Shown here piece by piece: positions 33,500 to 44,589 of a stretch of DNA of 64,000 nucleotides. Source of the stretch: Fistularia commersonii (lineage: Eukaryota; Chordata; Actinopteri; Syngnathiformes; Fistulariidae); assembly GCA_037954325.1 (NCBI GenBank), contig JBBMNZ010000008.1, positions 658,501-722,500 of the forward strand, in the 5' to 3' direction. A program made the translations under genes and the position numbers. Positions within the stretch are counted from its first letter, which is position 1, and the number at the start of each line of letters is the position of its first letter. The notes under the pieces are model-generated. The model searched no databases. It was not told where the DNA came from and saw only the letters and a list, made by a program, of their open reading frames with translations.

Positions 33500-34145
33500 T
33501 GGATGGAAACTTCATTCATCGTGGGTACGGCTCAGGCTGCTCTCGGGGTCACAGAGGGAAACAACTCTATATGGAGACGTAACACCTTTCACCCGCTCAC
33601 TCACATGTCAACCAATCGCTCTGATTCACGCGTTATCAATACAAACCGTTCACCCTCTCAATCATGCATCAAAAACAGATAAACCGGCGTTCACCTTTGA
33701 TTCACATGCTATATAGAGACATCTAAACACGCACCCTCTCATTCACATGTCAATCAATCACTCTCATTCACGCATTATCAATACAAACCGTTCACCCTCT
33801 CAGTCACGCATTATAAACACTCAAACCGGCATTCAGCCTCAGATTCACATGCTATATAGAGACATCTAAACACGCACCCTCTCATTCACATATCAACCAA
33901 TCACTCTGATTAACGTATTATCAATACACGTCAAATCGTTCACCTTCTCGATCACGCATCATAAACAGACAATCCTGCGTTCAGCCTCAGATTCACATGC
34001 CATATAGAGACATCTAAACACGCACCCTCTCATTCACATGTCAATCAATCACTCTCATTCATGCATTATCAATACGAAGCGTTCACCCTCTCGTCAGGCA
34101 TCAGGAATCGACAAACCAGCGTTCAGCCTCTCGTGCACACGTGTT
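33500..34145 (-). repeat. ~145-bp satellite grown inside a dispersed repeat
   Basis: ATATAGAGAC recurs at 33711, 33854 and 34002 (spacings 143 and 148). Around it the whole unit repeats: ACACGCACCCTCTCATTCAC, ATGTCAATCAATCACTCTCA, TTCACGCATTATCAATAC, then GTTCACCCTCTCAGTCACGC and the CCGGCATTCAGCCTCAGATT stretch. There are about four copies with 5-15 percent visible differences. The left flank (TTCATCGTGGGTACGGCTCA, CTCTCGGGGTCACAGAGGG) resembles the tail side of the tRNA-like/L2-tailed family. The unit itself repeats that family's core word, GTTCACCCTCTCATTCACAT. Confidence 0.85.
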
Positions 34146-35029
34146 GAAGGCGTCCGGCCGTCGGCTCTGTCCCTCTCTGAGGTTTATGCTTCTATATCAG
34201 TGTATTCCAGAGGTCTCAGCCTCATTAAGGGTGAATGTGATCATTGCCGTAACGACGGGATGATGCCGGTCGGACCTTCCGACCCGCTCCTCCCGTCGCC
34301 GTCTACAATAAAAAAAAAGGCGTAGTTTGGGGTCTATCTCTGCGGCGTCTTATCAAGCCGGTGTCATACAGAGAGGATCAGCATAATTCTGGGCGAGTGC
34401 GGTGTTTCAGGTGTTCCATAGCGGGATGACTTATTAAGAAAATGTTAACTCCCTCCAGCGTGGTTATCTTTATTGAGAAACAAAGGATTAGTAACATGAT
34501 TGATGGGCCGGGTCTCGCAGGGATTAGGCTGTAGAGCACCGCTAATTGCTCTCTCCTGCTCCTTCCTCCTCTATTTATCTCTCTCTCTCAGCTTCCATCC
34601 ACATCTACGCCTGTGGCCGATGCAACGCACGTTTGGGCATCGCCTTCTGGGATTGGAGCTCCGGAGGGGGGCGATGGGTGGGCTACCGGCGGCTACCGGC
34701 GGCTACGTGCGGCTACGTGCGGCTACGTGCACCTTCCCGGGCGAGCGTGGAAAAAAAAAAGGAATAACCGCAGCGTCCTTAAAGATAGCGTCGGCCGGGG
34801 CTTCATTTTGCATTCAGGCTCAAGTGGTTTGTTGACTGCGCGCCAAGCTGCCAGCCAGAAGGACAGGGGCGGAGCCTGCGGCGAGACGCTAACACGCCAT
34901 GTAATGGAGCGCCGTACAACTGCAAAATAATGTGCTGAGTCATTCGGGGGGGCCATTAAGCCGCCTGGGTGACTTTGAAATTCGCTAAGCCCGTTCACCC
35001 TCTGTATTTACCCGGGAATAAAGCAGACC

Positions 35030-35031
<2 letters not shown>
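34146..35031. other. No gene recognised
   Basis: Anonymous DNA with one 10-bp minisatellite, listed separately. No coding signature. Confidence 0.5.
34681..34730. repeat. 10-bp minisatellite, 5 units
   Basis: Two units of GGCTACCGGC followed by three of GGCTACGTGC, without indels. A GGGCTACCGGC precedes it. Confidence 0.95.

Positions 35032-35070
<39 letters not shown>
35032..35070. repeat. (CA)19 microsatellite
   Basis: Uninterrupted dinucleotide run. Confidence 0.95.
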
Positions 35071-35072
<2 letters not shown>

Positions 35073-35208
35073 CGCCGTCCGTCCTCCTCTTTGACATCTT
35101 TCTGACTAAACACTGAGAAGAAACCTAATTACAAATAACTGAGGGGGCGGCGTGGGAAATAGTACGGATTTTGCAACCCAAGCGCCAGAATACTGTACAG
35201 GACGGCTG

Positions 35209-35247
35209 CACGTGTGTGTGCCTGTGTGTGTGCGTGTGTGTGTGTGT
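35209..35247. repeat. Interrupted (GT)n microsatellite
   Basis: GT units with single-base interruptions (GCCTGTGTG, TGCGTG). Confidence 0.9.
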
Positions 35248-36164
35248 TGGCACACACACTTAATTGAGCGTGTGTTGGGCTAACCTTGAAAGCACTGTCA
35301 CGATTGTGTTTTTTCAATTATTGTTCTAAGAGGTAGAAATGAGAACGGATACAAACACGCTCAATTTTATCTGCCTTTTTTTTTTTGTCCTATTCAAATG
35401 TTGCGTAACAATAGCGGCTTGTTTTTGCGAGTTAAGACTCCTAATAGGTGAGTGACCGGCCGGATCACCCGGGGGGCTGTGAGACGGCAACGTCGTGTGT
35501 GAGACTTATTAAAAATGATTGAAATTACACAGCACCTTCCTCCCAGCCATGTATGTCCTTTGTCTTTTTTTTTTTTTTAATTTAATTTATTTCTAATTGG
35601 CTAATCACTTTCCTTCTGAAGACATTATGTGGAAATGCCATGCATAAATTGAACGCCGAGTATATTAAAAATAGCAATGGAGTGCCGGACTTGTGTGTGT
35701 GTGTGTGAGTATCAGTGTGTGCATGTAGCCTTGTGTGTCATAAATCAAGTCATTCATCCATTCATTTCCCTGCACTGGGGCTCCATGTGGGGGTGGAAGA
35801 AGCTAAATCAGAATGGAGACGTTCAACTGTTCACCCTCACGCCGTTTAGAGACGAGCGACCGTTCAGCCGTCATTCACACGTCTGGCTGATCTTGTGTGT
35901 GTCTGGAAAAGAAATAGCTTGAAGATAGTCTTGCAATGATCACACAGCAGCCAGAGGAAGCTAGCGGTTGGTGCGCAGGATGTAGCCGCGCCTTGTTTCC
36001 CCGTTAGGACGAGGAGCGGCGGTGGCGGCGGCTATTTCGAGTGATATGAAACAAAACCACACCTTCCGGTCAGGTGCGTCCTTGTGGTTCGTCATTTAGC
36101 CCTCCTGAACGGGCCGGGTTGTCGGGAGGGTCCGGAGTGCGCCGGCTGCCGTCAGTCACTCGGC
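35248..36164. other. No gene recognised; AT-rich, homeodomain-word-rich
   Basis: From 35290 to 35680 the DNA is AT-rich and CpG-poor, with words such as TGATTGAAATTA and CTAATTGGCTAATCA. A GT run lies at 35693-35707. A likely dispersed-repeat scrap (CATTCATCCATTCATTTCCC and ACTGTTCACCCTCACGCC) lies at 35748-35890. No exon was recognised. Confidence 0.4.
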
Positions 36165-36610
36165 GCTCACTCGCAATTTCCAACCACTTGTAGCCGGAGT
36201 GGGCGCCAAATAAAATTTATATCAGACGCTATATTTTATGACCTTCCCGGAACCTCAGGTGTAAATGACGCGTCCCGGCGAAGGAATGAAGCGGCGAGGG
36301 GTTGTTTCCGCCCGGGAAAAATGAATTTCACCCCCCCGACCCTCCTGTTTTTATTCAGGATGCAACGCCGCATTTGCATAACAATACGTGCTGCGAGCAC
36401 TTGTCAATTTGGAGCTCTCAGCATCCGCGAGCGTCGGGCTTGACAGCTTACCAAAGGGGCTGACAGAGGCCATAAAATGTAAATGTCTCACAGAGGCTTC
36501 CCGGGCTGTGATGGTGCTCAATAATGGATGCGGGGCTTTACATTTCTCTTCCTCTGGAATCGCTTCAGATTTAAAAAGGAAAAAAAAAATAAGGGCCTCC
36601 GTCAAAATTT
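36165..36610. promoter_or_regulatory. Candidate enhancer-like block around a SOX/POU site
   Basis: A mostly repeat-free block of moderate GC holding a near-consensus SOX-POU composite site (36372-36386). It also has CATAAAATGTAAATGTCTC and GCTCAATAATGGATG words nearby. No frame is coding-like. Function is inferred from the site and from local composition only. Confidence 0.25.
36372..36386 (-). promoter_or_regulatory. SOX-POU composite binding site
   Basis: The + strand reads ATTTGCATAACAATA; its complement is TATTGTTATGCAAAT. The published joint Sox2/Oct4 motif is CATTGTYATGCAAAT (known from mammalian stem-cell data). This site differs only in the first base. It joins a full octamer to a SOX word with the correct zero-base spacing. 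Whether it is bound here is unknown. Confidence 0.55.
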
Positions 36611-36971
36611 AGCTCGGGAGCAGAATGTGAGGAAAGCCGAGCACAGAAAGGTTATAGGAAAAGGAAGGGAGTGCGAGGATCACGTGTTTGCTTCCTGTTG
36701 TGCTTTGAGATTTTCTTTATAAAAGAAAAACAAGGAAAGGTTTTTGTGCTTTCGTTTGTTTTTTGTTTTTTTTTCCTCTTCTAATCTCAGTAACAACGCT
36801 TTGGATTGGAGGCTTCGAGGTGTCTCCGTTCTCCGGCCGTAGTTCTGCAATCATTAGATGCGTGTTTACGGCTTCTGGTTTGAATGATGGTCTCGCTGCG
36901 TCTCCTGCACTTTACCTCTAATTTATTCATCTACTGCAGAACCTTGACTGGAAAGCGAGCGGCAATAATAA
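36611..36971. other. No gene recognised
   Basis: AT-rich anonymous DNA with poly(T)-rich 36740-36780. Nothing specific was seen. Confidence 0.5.
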
Positions 36972-37325
36972 ATGAACACCAAACAATAATATAATATTAA
37001 TAATGATAATATTAATAATAATATTAATAGTTATAGTTCTATAAATGAGAACATTATTATTATTATTTATATTGTTATGTATTTTGAATTAATTGAATTT
37101 TTATCTCACATTTTTTTTTTTTTTTTGTATTTATTTTTCGCAGTCTAAGTTGCTATTATATTTTGTTTGGTCGTGTCGATGAACCTTTTTTTCCGTCCCG
37201 TGTCTTCATTTTTCCGAGGGTGTTTACGACGCTCGCCTCCTCGGCCGTTCCTGAGGTTACCGCCGGCTCGGGTCTGATATCGAGTGTCACTTTTCTGAAG
37301 ATTTTATGTGGTTTTAATGAATCCT
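36972..37325 (+). repeat. Direct duplication, copy 1
   Basis: It starts with ATGAACACCAAACAATAATA and AT-rich sequence. It then holds a T-rich tract and the conserved right part: CCCGTGTCTTCATTTTTCCG, AGGGTGTTTACGACG, TTCCTGAGGTTACCGCCGGC, TCTGATATCGAGTGTCAC and TTTATGTGGTTTTAATGAAT up to CCT at 37325. The last ~130 bases match copy 2 with only a handful of differences. The shared open frame (V-F-I-F-P-R-V-F-T-T...) has no domain I recognise. Confidence 0.9.
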
Positions 37326-38398
37326 ACGAAGGTCATCTGCTCACCGTGCGCTCATTTGACCATTAATCCATCCAAATGTTAGCCGGGACGTGGACTCGTC
37401 CATACGATTCACTAAAATGTTAAATTAGACCTCGATCAATCGACGTATCTAATCGGTCCACGCGGAAACGACATTTTTGAATTAATAAAAACATCGGTTT
37501 AATCATGAATATTGATTAAATCATCAATCGGCCCGTTCGCCGAAACGTCGGTGCGTCCTCTCTTTGATGAAACGTCTAGTTCACCGTAATTCATCCACAG
37601 ATTGGCTAAGATGTAAACTTCTCCTAGACACTGACAGAAACATTCGATTCATCAAAACCTGAATGATTCCATTTATTATAAAGCACAAAGTCATCCATTC
37701 ATCCATGACAGCATTCACTCCAACCATAAATGGATCCAAACATGGACCAAACCCCTGCATTTACTGGAGCACATTGTTCCTGAACACACACACACGTGTC
37801 TCCACCGCCGTCCATCTGGTCTCCACATCCAAATCCTGGACGTCGTCTGAAGTTCCCATCGGCTGATCCGTGTGTTCATGTAGCGAGATGATGGTTCTGG
37901 TCCCACGCAGGTGACGCCATCCATGTCTTGTGACGGCTCTCCGCCGCTCTCCCAGCCGCCTTATTTATTTTTTCTGCCCTTGAAGGACCTTTTTGAGGTC
38001 CTCGTCGGGATTATTCCGTCCAATTCCTTCCCGGGTGATTGGCGTAACACCGAATGTGCCACTCGTGGCAGTCGATGACGGCGCCGACCCCCGCGGCCCC
38101 CCCGCCGCTCGCCACCCAGGGCGGCCGCCTCCGGATGTGAGCTCCTCGCCTCGCCGTCTCTCACCTGCCCACGCCTTGATTTCAACTCTTTACTTATTTA
38201 AGGGCCGGTATTGGAAATGTCTGCTCGTCCTCGGATGCGGCGGCACGTGCCGGTTCTCCCGTTAACCCGAGCTCCATTTAACAATCTCTCCAAAAAACAC
38301 CCCGTATGGCTCAAGGTTAGTGGTTTTATATTTAGCCGCCGGCTCTTTAGAAGAGCTCTCCGATCGGAGAATTTGTTGGCTTGCGGTGTTTTGATGAT
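37326..38398. other. No gene recognised
   Basis: Spacer between the two duplicated blocks. Anonymous DNA with a short CA run near 37785-37795. No element ends are visible that would make the blocks LTRs of one retroelement. Confidence 0.45.
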
Positions 38399-38425
38399 AA
38401 AAAAAAAAAAAAAAAAAAAAAAAAA
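38399..38425. repeat. Poly(A) tract (A27)
   Basis: About 27 consecutive A. It lies just upstream of the AAT-rich stretch but without a recognised retroposon body. Confidence 0.9.
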
Positions 38426-38539
38426 TCACTTTTGTCTGAAATGAAAATAGAGATCATATTTAACAAAGCGGGATATAATTACAAACCTCCAAACAAACGT
38501 TTTCCCCTTCATCGGTTCTTTTACTCAGCAACATTGGTT

Positions 38540-38815
38540 TTATTATTTGGACAACCTCATAATAATAACAACAACAGCCATCCTAAACATAATAATGATA
38601 GTAAAAATAATAATGATTACAAAAATAATAATCATAATAATAATAATAATAATAAAATGAACACCAAACAATAATAATGATATTAATAATAATAATAATA
38701 ATGAAAATAAATGAACACCAAACAATAATAATAATATTGATAATGATAATATCAATAATAATATTAATAGTAATAGTAATAGTTCTAGTAATGATAGCAT
38801 TATTATTAATATTTA
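38540..38815. repeat. AAT-rich low-complexity block with short duplications
   Basis: Imperfect AAT/AAC/GAT units. The word ATGAACACCAAACAATAATA occurs at 38657 and again at 38711, so a ~54-bp piece of copy 2's left end is itself duplicated. Confidence 0.9.
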
Positions 38816-39087
38816 TATATTTTGATTTAATTGTATTTTTATCTTCCTTTTTTTTTTTTTTGTATATATTTCACGATGTGTTTTAGCATTCTAAGTCGCT
38901 ATCATATTTGTTTTGGCCGCGTGGATGCGAAGCCATCTGTGTCACGCCATATATCCGTCCCGTGTCTTCATTTTTCCGAGGGTGTTTACGACGCCGCCTC
39001 CTCCCGCCGTTCCTGAGGTTACCGCCGGCTCAGGTCTGATATCGAGTGTCACATTTCTGAAGATTTTATGTGGTTTTAATGAATCCT
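38711..39087 (+). repeat. Direct duplication, copy 2
   Basis: Same orientation and order as 36972-37325. The homology ends sharply after GTTTTAATGAATCCT (39087). The offset is 1739 bases at the left end and 1762 at the right, so AT-rich parts differ by indels while the GC-richer right 130 bases are nearly identical. Confidence 0.9.
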
Positions 39088-40688
39088 GTTCACCGAAGTG
39101 GCTCGGCGGCTCAGCAGTAAAACTTGGAGGAAGTGAGCGGTGAGTTGCGGGTCCTGCAGCGGCGCAGTAATCCCTCAGCCCCGTGGATATTATTAACAGT
39201 GTGTCACTTAAATCTTTCTTTCTCTTATACTTATCCATCCGTATTGGTGTCAGCCTCATCTTCTTTTTTTTTTTTTGTGTTAGACAAGCCCTGATGTTCC
39301 ACAAATGTTGTTTCCACCGTAGGCCGATTCCGCCGATCCTCCTCCTACCGCGGCCGCACGACGCAGGAAACGCTTCTATTTCCCTATTCGTGCATTTCAC
39401 GCCTCCCTTTCTCCGATTCGCTCGTCGTCCCGTCGACTCTTTTGAGATAATACACCTGTCAGTCAAAGCCGGGAGCGCGCCCTCGGCCGCGAAGCTCGTG
39501 CAGGAACTGCAAAAAAGGAACGCATTGACGGGACTGGTGGCGAGCGCCGTTCTGCGGATCCTTATAATTACGGTTCACGCCGGCTCGTGTTTCCTTTTGA
39601 AGACAAAAGAGCTGGTTTGATTTCGGAGGTTTTTCGCTCGCCGTGTAACGGAGTCCCGGGGTCACGGAGCGCAGCGGCGGGGTCGAGGACACCCGCAAAC
39701 CCAGCCGATCGCCGCCCACCCGGAGCCATCCTTCGTCCCGTGGCGTCTCACGCTCGCCTCGAGACCTCACGTTTTGAGTCGCTGACGTGAAGGTCCGGAT
39801 CAAATACGGCACGCAGGGGATTCAAAAGCACCTGATTAACAAAGAAAATGTCCTCAGATTAACGGCGCTTACATTTTGATTTTATGGCAGCGCCGCTGAG
39901 ACGACACGGCGTCTTTATTTACTTCTTTATGAATATTTGTGATGTTATTCTCCATGATTTCCAAGGAGGAGTCGCATTTATTTTATTTATCGATACATTT
40001 ACTTTTTATTTTTCTGAATCACGGTTTTGATGTGACCTTGTCGAAGTGAGCTGTACTCCTACGGCGTCGACAACAACTCGATTTCCTGTCCTTACGGTCT
40101 GATTCCAACGCCGTGGTCGTCTTCGACACGAATCCAAACATGGACGTCATATTAAACGGATTCTAGCCGAAGTAACTGACAAATTAAACCTCCGTTTGAT
40201 TTCACTTCCACGCCGAGCACATTTCCTGGCAGGCTTTTGAGAATGCATGTTGTCGGCATCATTTATGTTTAAATTGAAAGTGTCGTTTTTTTTTTTTTTT
40301 ATATAAACGTTCAATTTCGTTTCATTTAATTCAGTGAAATTCTGCAACGGCTCTGATGATGGAGGAAAGGCGAAGCTCGGGGGTCAAACGACGTGTTTTC
40401 CTCTGGCGGGGGATGTTTGCGTTGTGAGATCAGGGCTGCTGGAACAAGAGATTCCATCTCTAAGACGAAACGGTGGAATCCGGACGGAGGTTTTTCTTGT
40501 TTACAGCGAGGTGGATGAGTGCATGAGGTGAACGTGAGAAGCTCTTCAGACAACAGAAGGAGTTGTGGTGTGGATATCAGATGGACGAAAGCTGCGGAAA
40601 CCTGTCCGTGTTGCATTTACGGATGAATCAACGTGACGGTCACTATATGTATGGGTTGGATGTTGTGATGACTGCACTACCAGCTGTC

Positions 40689-40723
<35 letters not shown>

Positions 40724-42537
40724 TTTTTCTTTTTGCTTTCCACTCTGGACTTTCAGATGGAAATCAACTCTCTATGTAGAATCCGCCAACATCTTTGCTC
40801 TCTTTGCGCCTGGTGTTTTGGCGCTGCTTCCCCCCCAGAGGTGAGAAACCAAATGAAATGAAAGGACATATTAACGGCGGCGCCGGTTGTTATCCGCCGA
40901 TGCCGCCGCCGCCGCCCGCTGCGTCGCCATGGTTTCCTCTCTTTCATGTCGGGGTCCGGTCACGAACGCGGGCCTCTCCGAGGTCGTCGCCGCCGCCGTC
41001 GGGGGAAGTGCGGAGGCGGAGGAGACGTCGTGTAGCCGCCTCGGCGGAGACAAAGCGGCGGTTGTTCCAGGACGGGGGAAACCCGCCGCTCTATTAGCTT
41101 CCTGTTCTGATGTCACCGCCGCTCGCCGCTCATGGTCGCCCCGCCTCTGGACACCAGACAATGGATCCAATTTACTCAGGGCGGCGTGACCTCCGGCGGG
41201 GGGGATTTCCGGGGACCTTCACAGCGACGGGGGAAGGTTATTTTCCTTCTAAACCCAAACAGTTCAGGGGTTATAAACAAAAAAGCATAAATCACCAAAG
41301 AGCGGCGCCGCAAGTGTCGCTCCGTCACCGAAGGTCGAAGGTCATTAACCTCCCGGCGACGGAGAAACGGCTCCATCTCAGACGCCGGATGAGATGTACT
41401 CCCTTCACCGGGGGCCGTTGGCTCGTGGGTCCCGGGCGCCGAAACCAGTCAAACGCAAGCAGCTTCTCCACCAAAAAGGACGGCGGCCCCGCCTGGCTCC
41501 TTCCCTCAGTTCTATAATACATCCGTGACTTTGCTCCTGAATAAACCAGAACCTCTGCGCCCCGGAGGAGCGGGGCGGCGGGGGGGGGAATCCTCCCTCC
41601 ATTATTTTGAAATCCAAGATCTTTGTCAGACATCATCTATTTATGAAAACGAGACATGGAAGGCCTTGATGTTTTGCTGGATTGGAACCTATCAAAGCTG
41701 GAACCCTCTCTCTTGAATTCGGCTCGAGGTCCTTCTTCTGTCTCCATTTGGATCCGCCATGTGAAGAATCAAAGTGAGCGTCTGGTGTCGGAGCGGTCGG
41801 GGGAGATGGCGACTGGAGGATTCAGTCCTTTGTTTCTGCCTCGCTGATCAAATATGGACAAATATTAGCAGAGAAAAGAAAAACGGCTGTGGAGTTTAGC
41901 TCCGTCCCCGGTGAAGGGAAGTCTGAACGTGGTGGCGGTTCCGCCCGCCATCGCACGGCGCCCGCCGGAAGAAGCGCCGTTTCGGGCCGGCCGTCTTCTG
42001 GGCCGGTTCCCGAGCTCGGTCGTCGCCCTTCACGTGAGCGGTCAGATGTTTGAAAAGCAGAGGCGTCGTTCTGAAAGTCGTACGGGGACGGAGGGTTCCG
42101 AGCGCCAGAGGATGGAGGATAAAGATCTGTGGAACATCTGGAGAGGAGCTGACATGATGCATGAAGGCGTCAGAAGATGGCACCAAGGTCTACCTTCACC
42201 ACAAACAGGGTGTGGAGATGAAGAGGAGGAGGATCCCAGCTCTGTCCACCTCGCTGAAGATGCTCCACGCTCACCGTGAATCCTCAGGACCTGTCAGGCC
42301 CATGAGGACCTCCAGGAGTATGAAGGCTCTTTCTCCTCCTCCTTCTTCTCACAGCCCTGGAGAACCTCAGCGAGGACGCAGAGGCCCTCGGCCTTCTCAG
42401 CGATGTCTTCTGCGCTAGAAATGATAGCGAATGGACCGGAGGGATCTTCAGGTTCTCTAGAAGGATCTGGGACGGTCCGCTGTGGATCATCATGATGCTG
42501 TCGTGGAGATGTGATGAGCCAAACACCCACGAGTCAC
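39088..42537. other. No gene recognised
   Basis: About 3.4 kb of anonymous DNA with one GT array and CpG-rich sections (40870-41200). Several open frames of 100-145 codons overlap on both strands and none shows a domain. The segment 42040-42530 contains many short purine-rich words but no recognisable mobile-element frame. Confidence 0.45.
40692..40721. repeat. (GT)15 microsatellite
   Basis: Uninterrupted dinucleotide run. Confidence 0.95.
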
Positions 42538-42581
42538 GGAGCTCATGGAGCTCATGGAGCTCATGGAGCTCATGGAGCTCC
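42538..42581. repeat. 9-bp minisatellite (GGAGCTCAT)n
   Basis: Almost five perfect units. Each carries the palindrome GAGCTC. The period of nine keeps a Ser-Ser-Trp frame open by accident. Confidence 0.95.
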
Positions 42582-42958
42582 CTCGCCGTGAGACGAGGAG
42601 CGGCGACCCAAATAAACGAAGGGTGTAAATCCGCGGTCGTCGCTCAGCGACCCGCGGAGTCGGGTTGGTGGCAGGTGAGCCTCCTGGGCGCCGCCGCCCC
42701 GCACGGGTCACGGCTTAGCCTTTCAAGGATGGACGGGCTAACTGGTGCTTCACTCCCCCGGTCGCCGCGCCTCCGGAAACTGAGCCCGTCGTCGGCGCGC
42801 ACGTCCGGATTATCGACCTTCATCGCTAAAACTCAACGGGGGCCGGCGTGCGGCCCTGCGATTGGCTCTCGGGAGCGAGGGGGAGGGCCGGGGGAATAAA
42901 AGGCTCGCCGTGAGCCACCGCTTGTCCTGACTGGTTGGAGACGGGCGGATTAGTGGAG
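42582..42958. other. No gene recognised
   Basis: GC-rich anonymous DNA between the 9-bp array and the poly(C) tract. Confidence 0.5.
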
Positions 42959-42976
42959 CCCCCCCCCCCCCCCCCC
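42959..42976. repeat. Poly(C) tract (C18)
   Basis: Eighteen consecutive C. Confidence 0.95.
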
Positions 42977-43570
42977 GCTTCAAGCACATCCCAATTAAAA
43001 TCAAAGCAATCGCCATCTCGGAGAAGTCGTTAGATTGAGAGGCCGTTTGAGGCTAAACGGCGTCATAATGAAGAAGCGGCAGGATTTCAAAAAGCCTGTC
43101 AGACAGCGATTTCATACACTGGAAAGTTTGTTGAATGGAGCCTTGTGAGAGGCAACTCTTGAGTGCGGCGCTATTACCCAAAGCTTTGCCGGGGATTAGA
43201 GGGAAGACAGAGGCTTTCATTCCTCCGCGACGTCAATGTATGAATAATTTACTCGGCGGGTATCTTCCCCGTAAGCCCCGGAAATGTTTTATTTGTATGT
43301 TTCCTGTCAGAAGCAATCTAGAATCCGCCGTCACGGAAAGAAAAAAAAAAAAAAAACAACCCAAAAAAACCATCTGGCTGCGATCCGACGGGCGCCGCCG
43401 CCTTTAATACCTGTTTTATGTGGCGCTGGTTGTCTGCAGTAATTAGCTTTCCCGCCGGACCGCGTCCGAGGCGTGTCCCGCCGCTTCTCGCGCAGATTGG
43501 AAATTACTACCGGCTTGGATTTTTTTTTTTTTTGTCGGAAGAGAACTTTTGATCATTTGGATTTGTAAAG
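42977..43570. other. No gene recognised
   Basis: Anonymous DNA with poly(A) runs at 43341-43356 and poly(T) near 43520-43533. No coding signature. Confidence 0.5.
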
Positions 43571-43600
43571 AAAAAAAAAAAGGGGGGGGGGGGGGGGGGG
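43571..43600. repeat. Poly(A)11-poly(G)19 tract
   Basis: Eleven A directly followed by nineteen G. The G run could fold as a G-quadruplex (inference). Confidence 0.95.
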
Positions 43601-43689
43601 TCACAAAGACCGCTTCTAGATCCCCATTTTTACCAGCCGTTTAAATGAAATTAAACGAAGCGTCTTGTTAGGTTTTCATCACAGTAGAA

Positions 43690-43822
43690 ACACATCTGCT
43701 GTCATTATTATTATTATCATTATTATTATTGTTATTATAATAATAATTATTATTATTATTAATTAATTCAATCATTCTTTACCACTTATGCTAAACTCAT
43801 GATTGTGGGGATGGTGGGGCCT

Positions 43823-43889
<67 letters not shown>

Positions 43890-44185
43890 TCAATCAGTCT
43901 TCACCACTTATATTAAACTTATGATTGTGGGGATGGTGGAGCCTTATTATTATTATTATTATTTTTATCAGTATTTTTAATATTAGCGTTATTCTTATTA
44001 TTAATGAATTCAATCATTCTTTTCCACTTATGCTAAACTCATGATTATGGGGATGGTGGAGCCTTATTATTATTATTATTATTATTATTATTGTTATTAT
44101 TATTATTATTATTAATTCAATCATTCTTTACCACTTATGCTAAACTCATGATTGGGGGAATGCTGGAGCCTTATTATTATTATTA

Positions 44186-44229
<44 letters not shown>

Positions 44230-44290
44230 GTTATTATTATTATTATTACTATAAGCAGTAGTAATTGTAGCAATAGTAGTAGCATTATGA
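43690..44290 (-). repeat. (TTA)n array with four copies of an L2-type tail
   Basis: The word CAATCATTCTTTACCACTTA, with small changes, starts at 43769, 43891, 44011 and 44118. Each copy continues with TGCTAAACTCATGATTGTGG and GGATGGTGGAGCC. Between copies lie TTA repeats of differing length, giving spacings of 122, 120 and 107. The non-TTA word resembles the tail of the tRNA-like/L2-tailed family in minus orientation. One tail plus its TTA run was therefore multiplied as a unit. Confidence 0.88.
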
Positions 44291-44418
44291 TCAGTATTAT
44301 TGCTGTTGTATTTTTGTCCCACTGATTATTATCATTACTATTATTTTTGTTGCATCATGTGGTATTGCAGCGGTATGATGCATTGGGTGTAAAGCTGCAG
44401 AACAGGTTCTCTCCCATA

Positions 44419-44419
44419 C

Positions 44420-44451
<32 letters not shown>
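44419..44451. repeat. (TA)n(TG)n microsatellite
   Basis: TATATATG followed by uninterrupted TG units. Confidence 0.9.
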
Positions 44452-44565
44452 TGCGGGGGTTTTGTGTCGTCCCTTCTTTCACATCATCAGCCCCAAATAG
44501 GTCACCCAAAAAAAAAATATAATCCTAGATTTATAGTAGAAGGGGTGAGGCAGCAGAGTGTCCGT

Positions 44566-44589
44566 CCCCCCCCCCCCCCCCCCCCCCCC
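44566..44589. repeat. Poly(C) tract (C24)
   Basis: Twenty-four consecutive C, the longest homopolymeric C run in the window. Candidate i-motif/G-quadruplex on the two strands (inference). Confidence 0.95.

Noticed and set aside
36972..39087. The two duplicated blocks as LTRs of one retroelement
   Set aside because: No TG...CA ends, no primer-binding site or polypurine tract, and the 1.4-kb interior has no retroviral-type frame.
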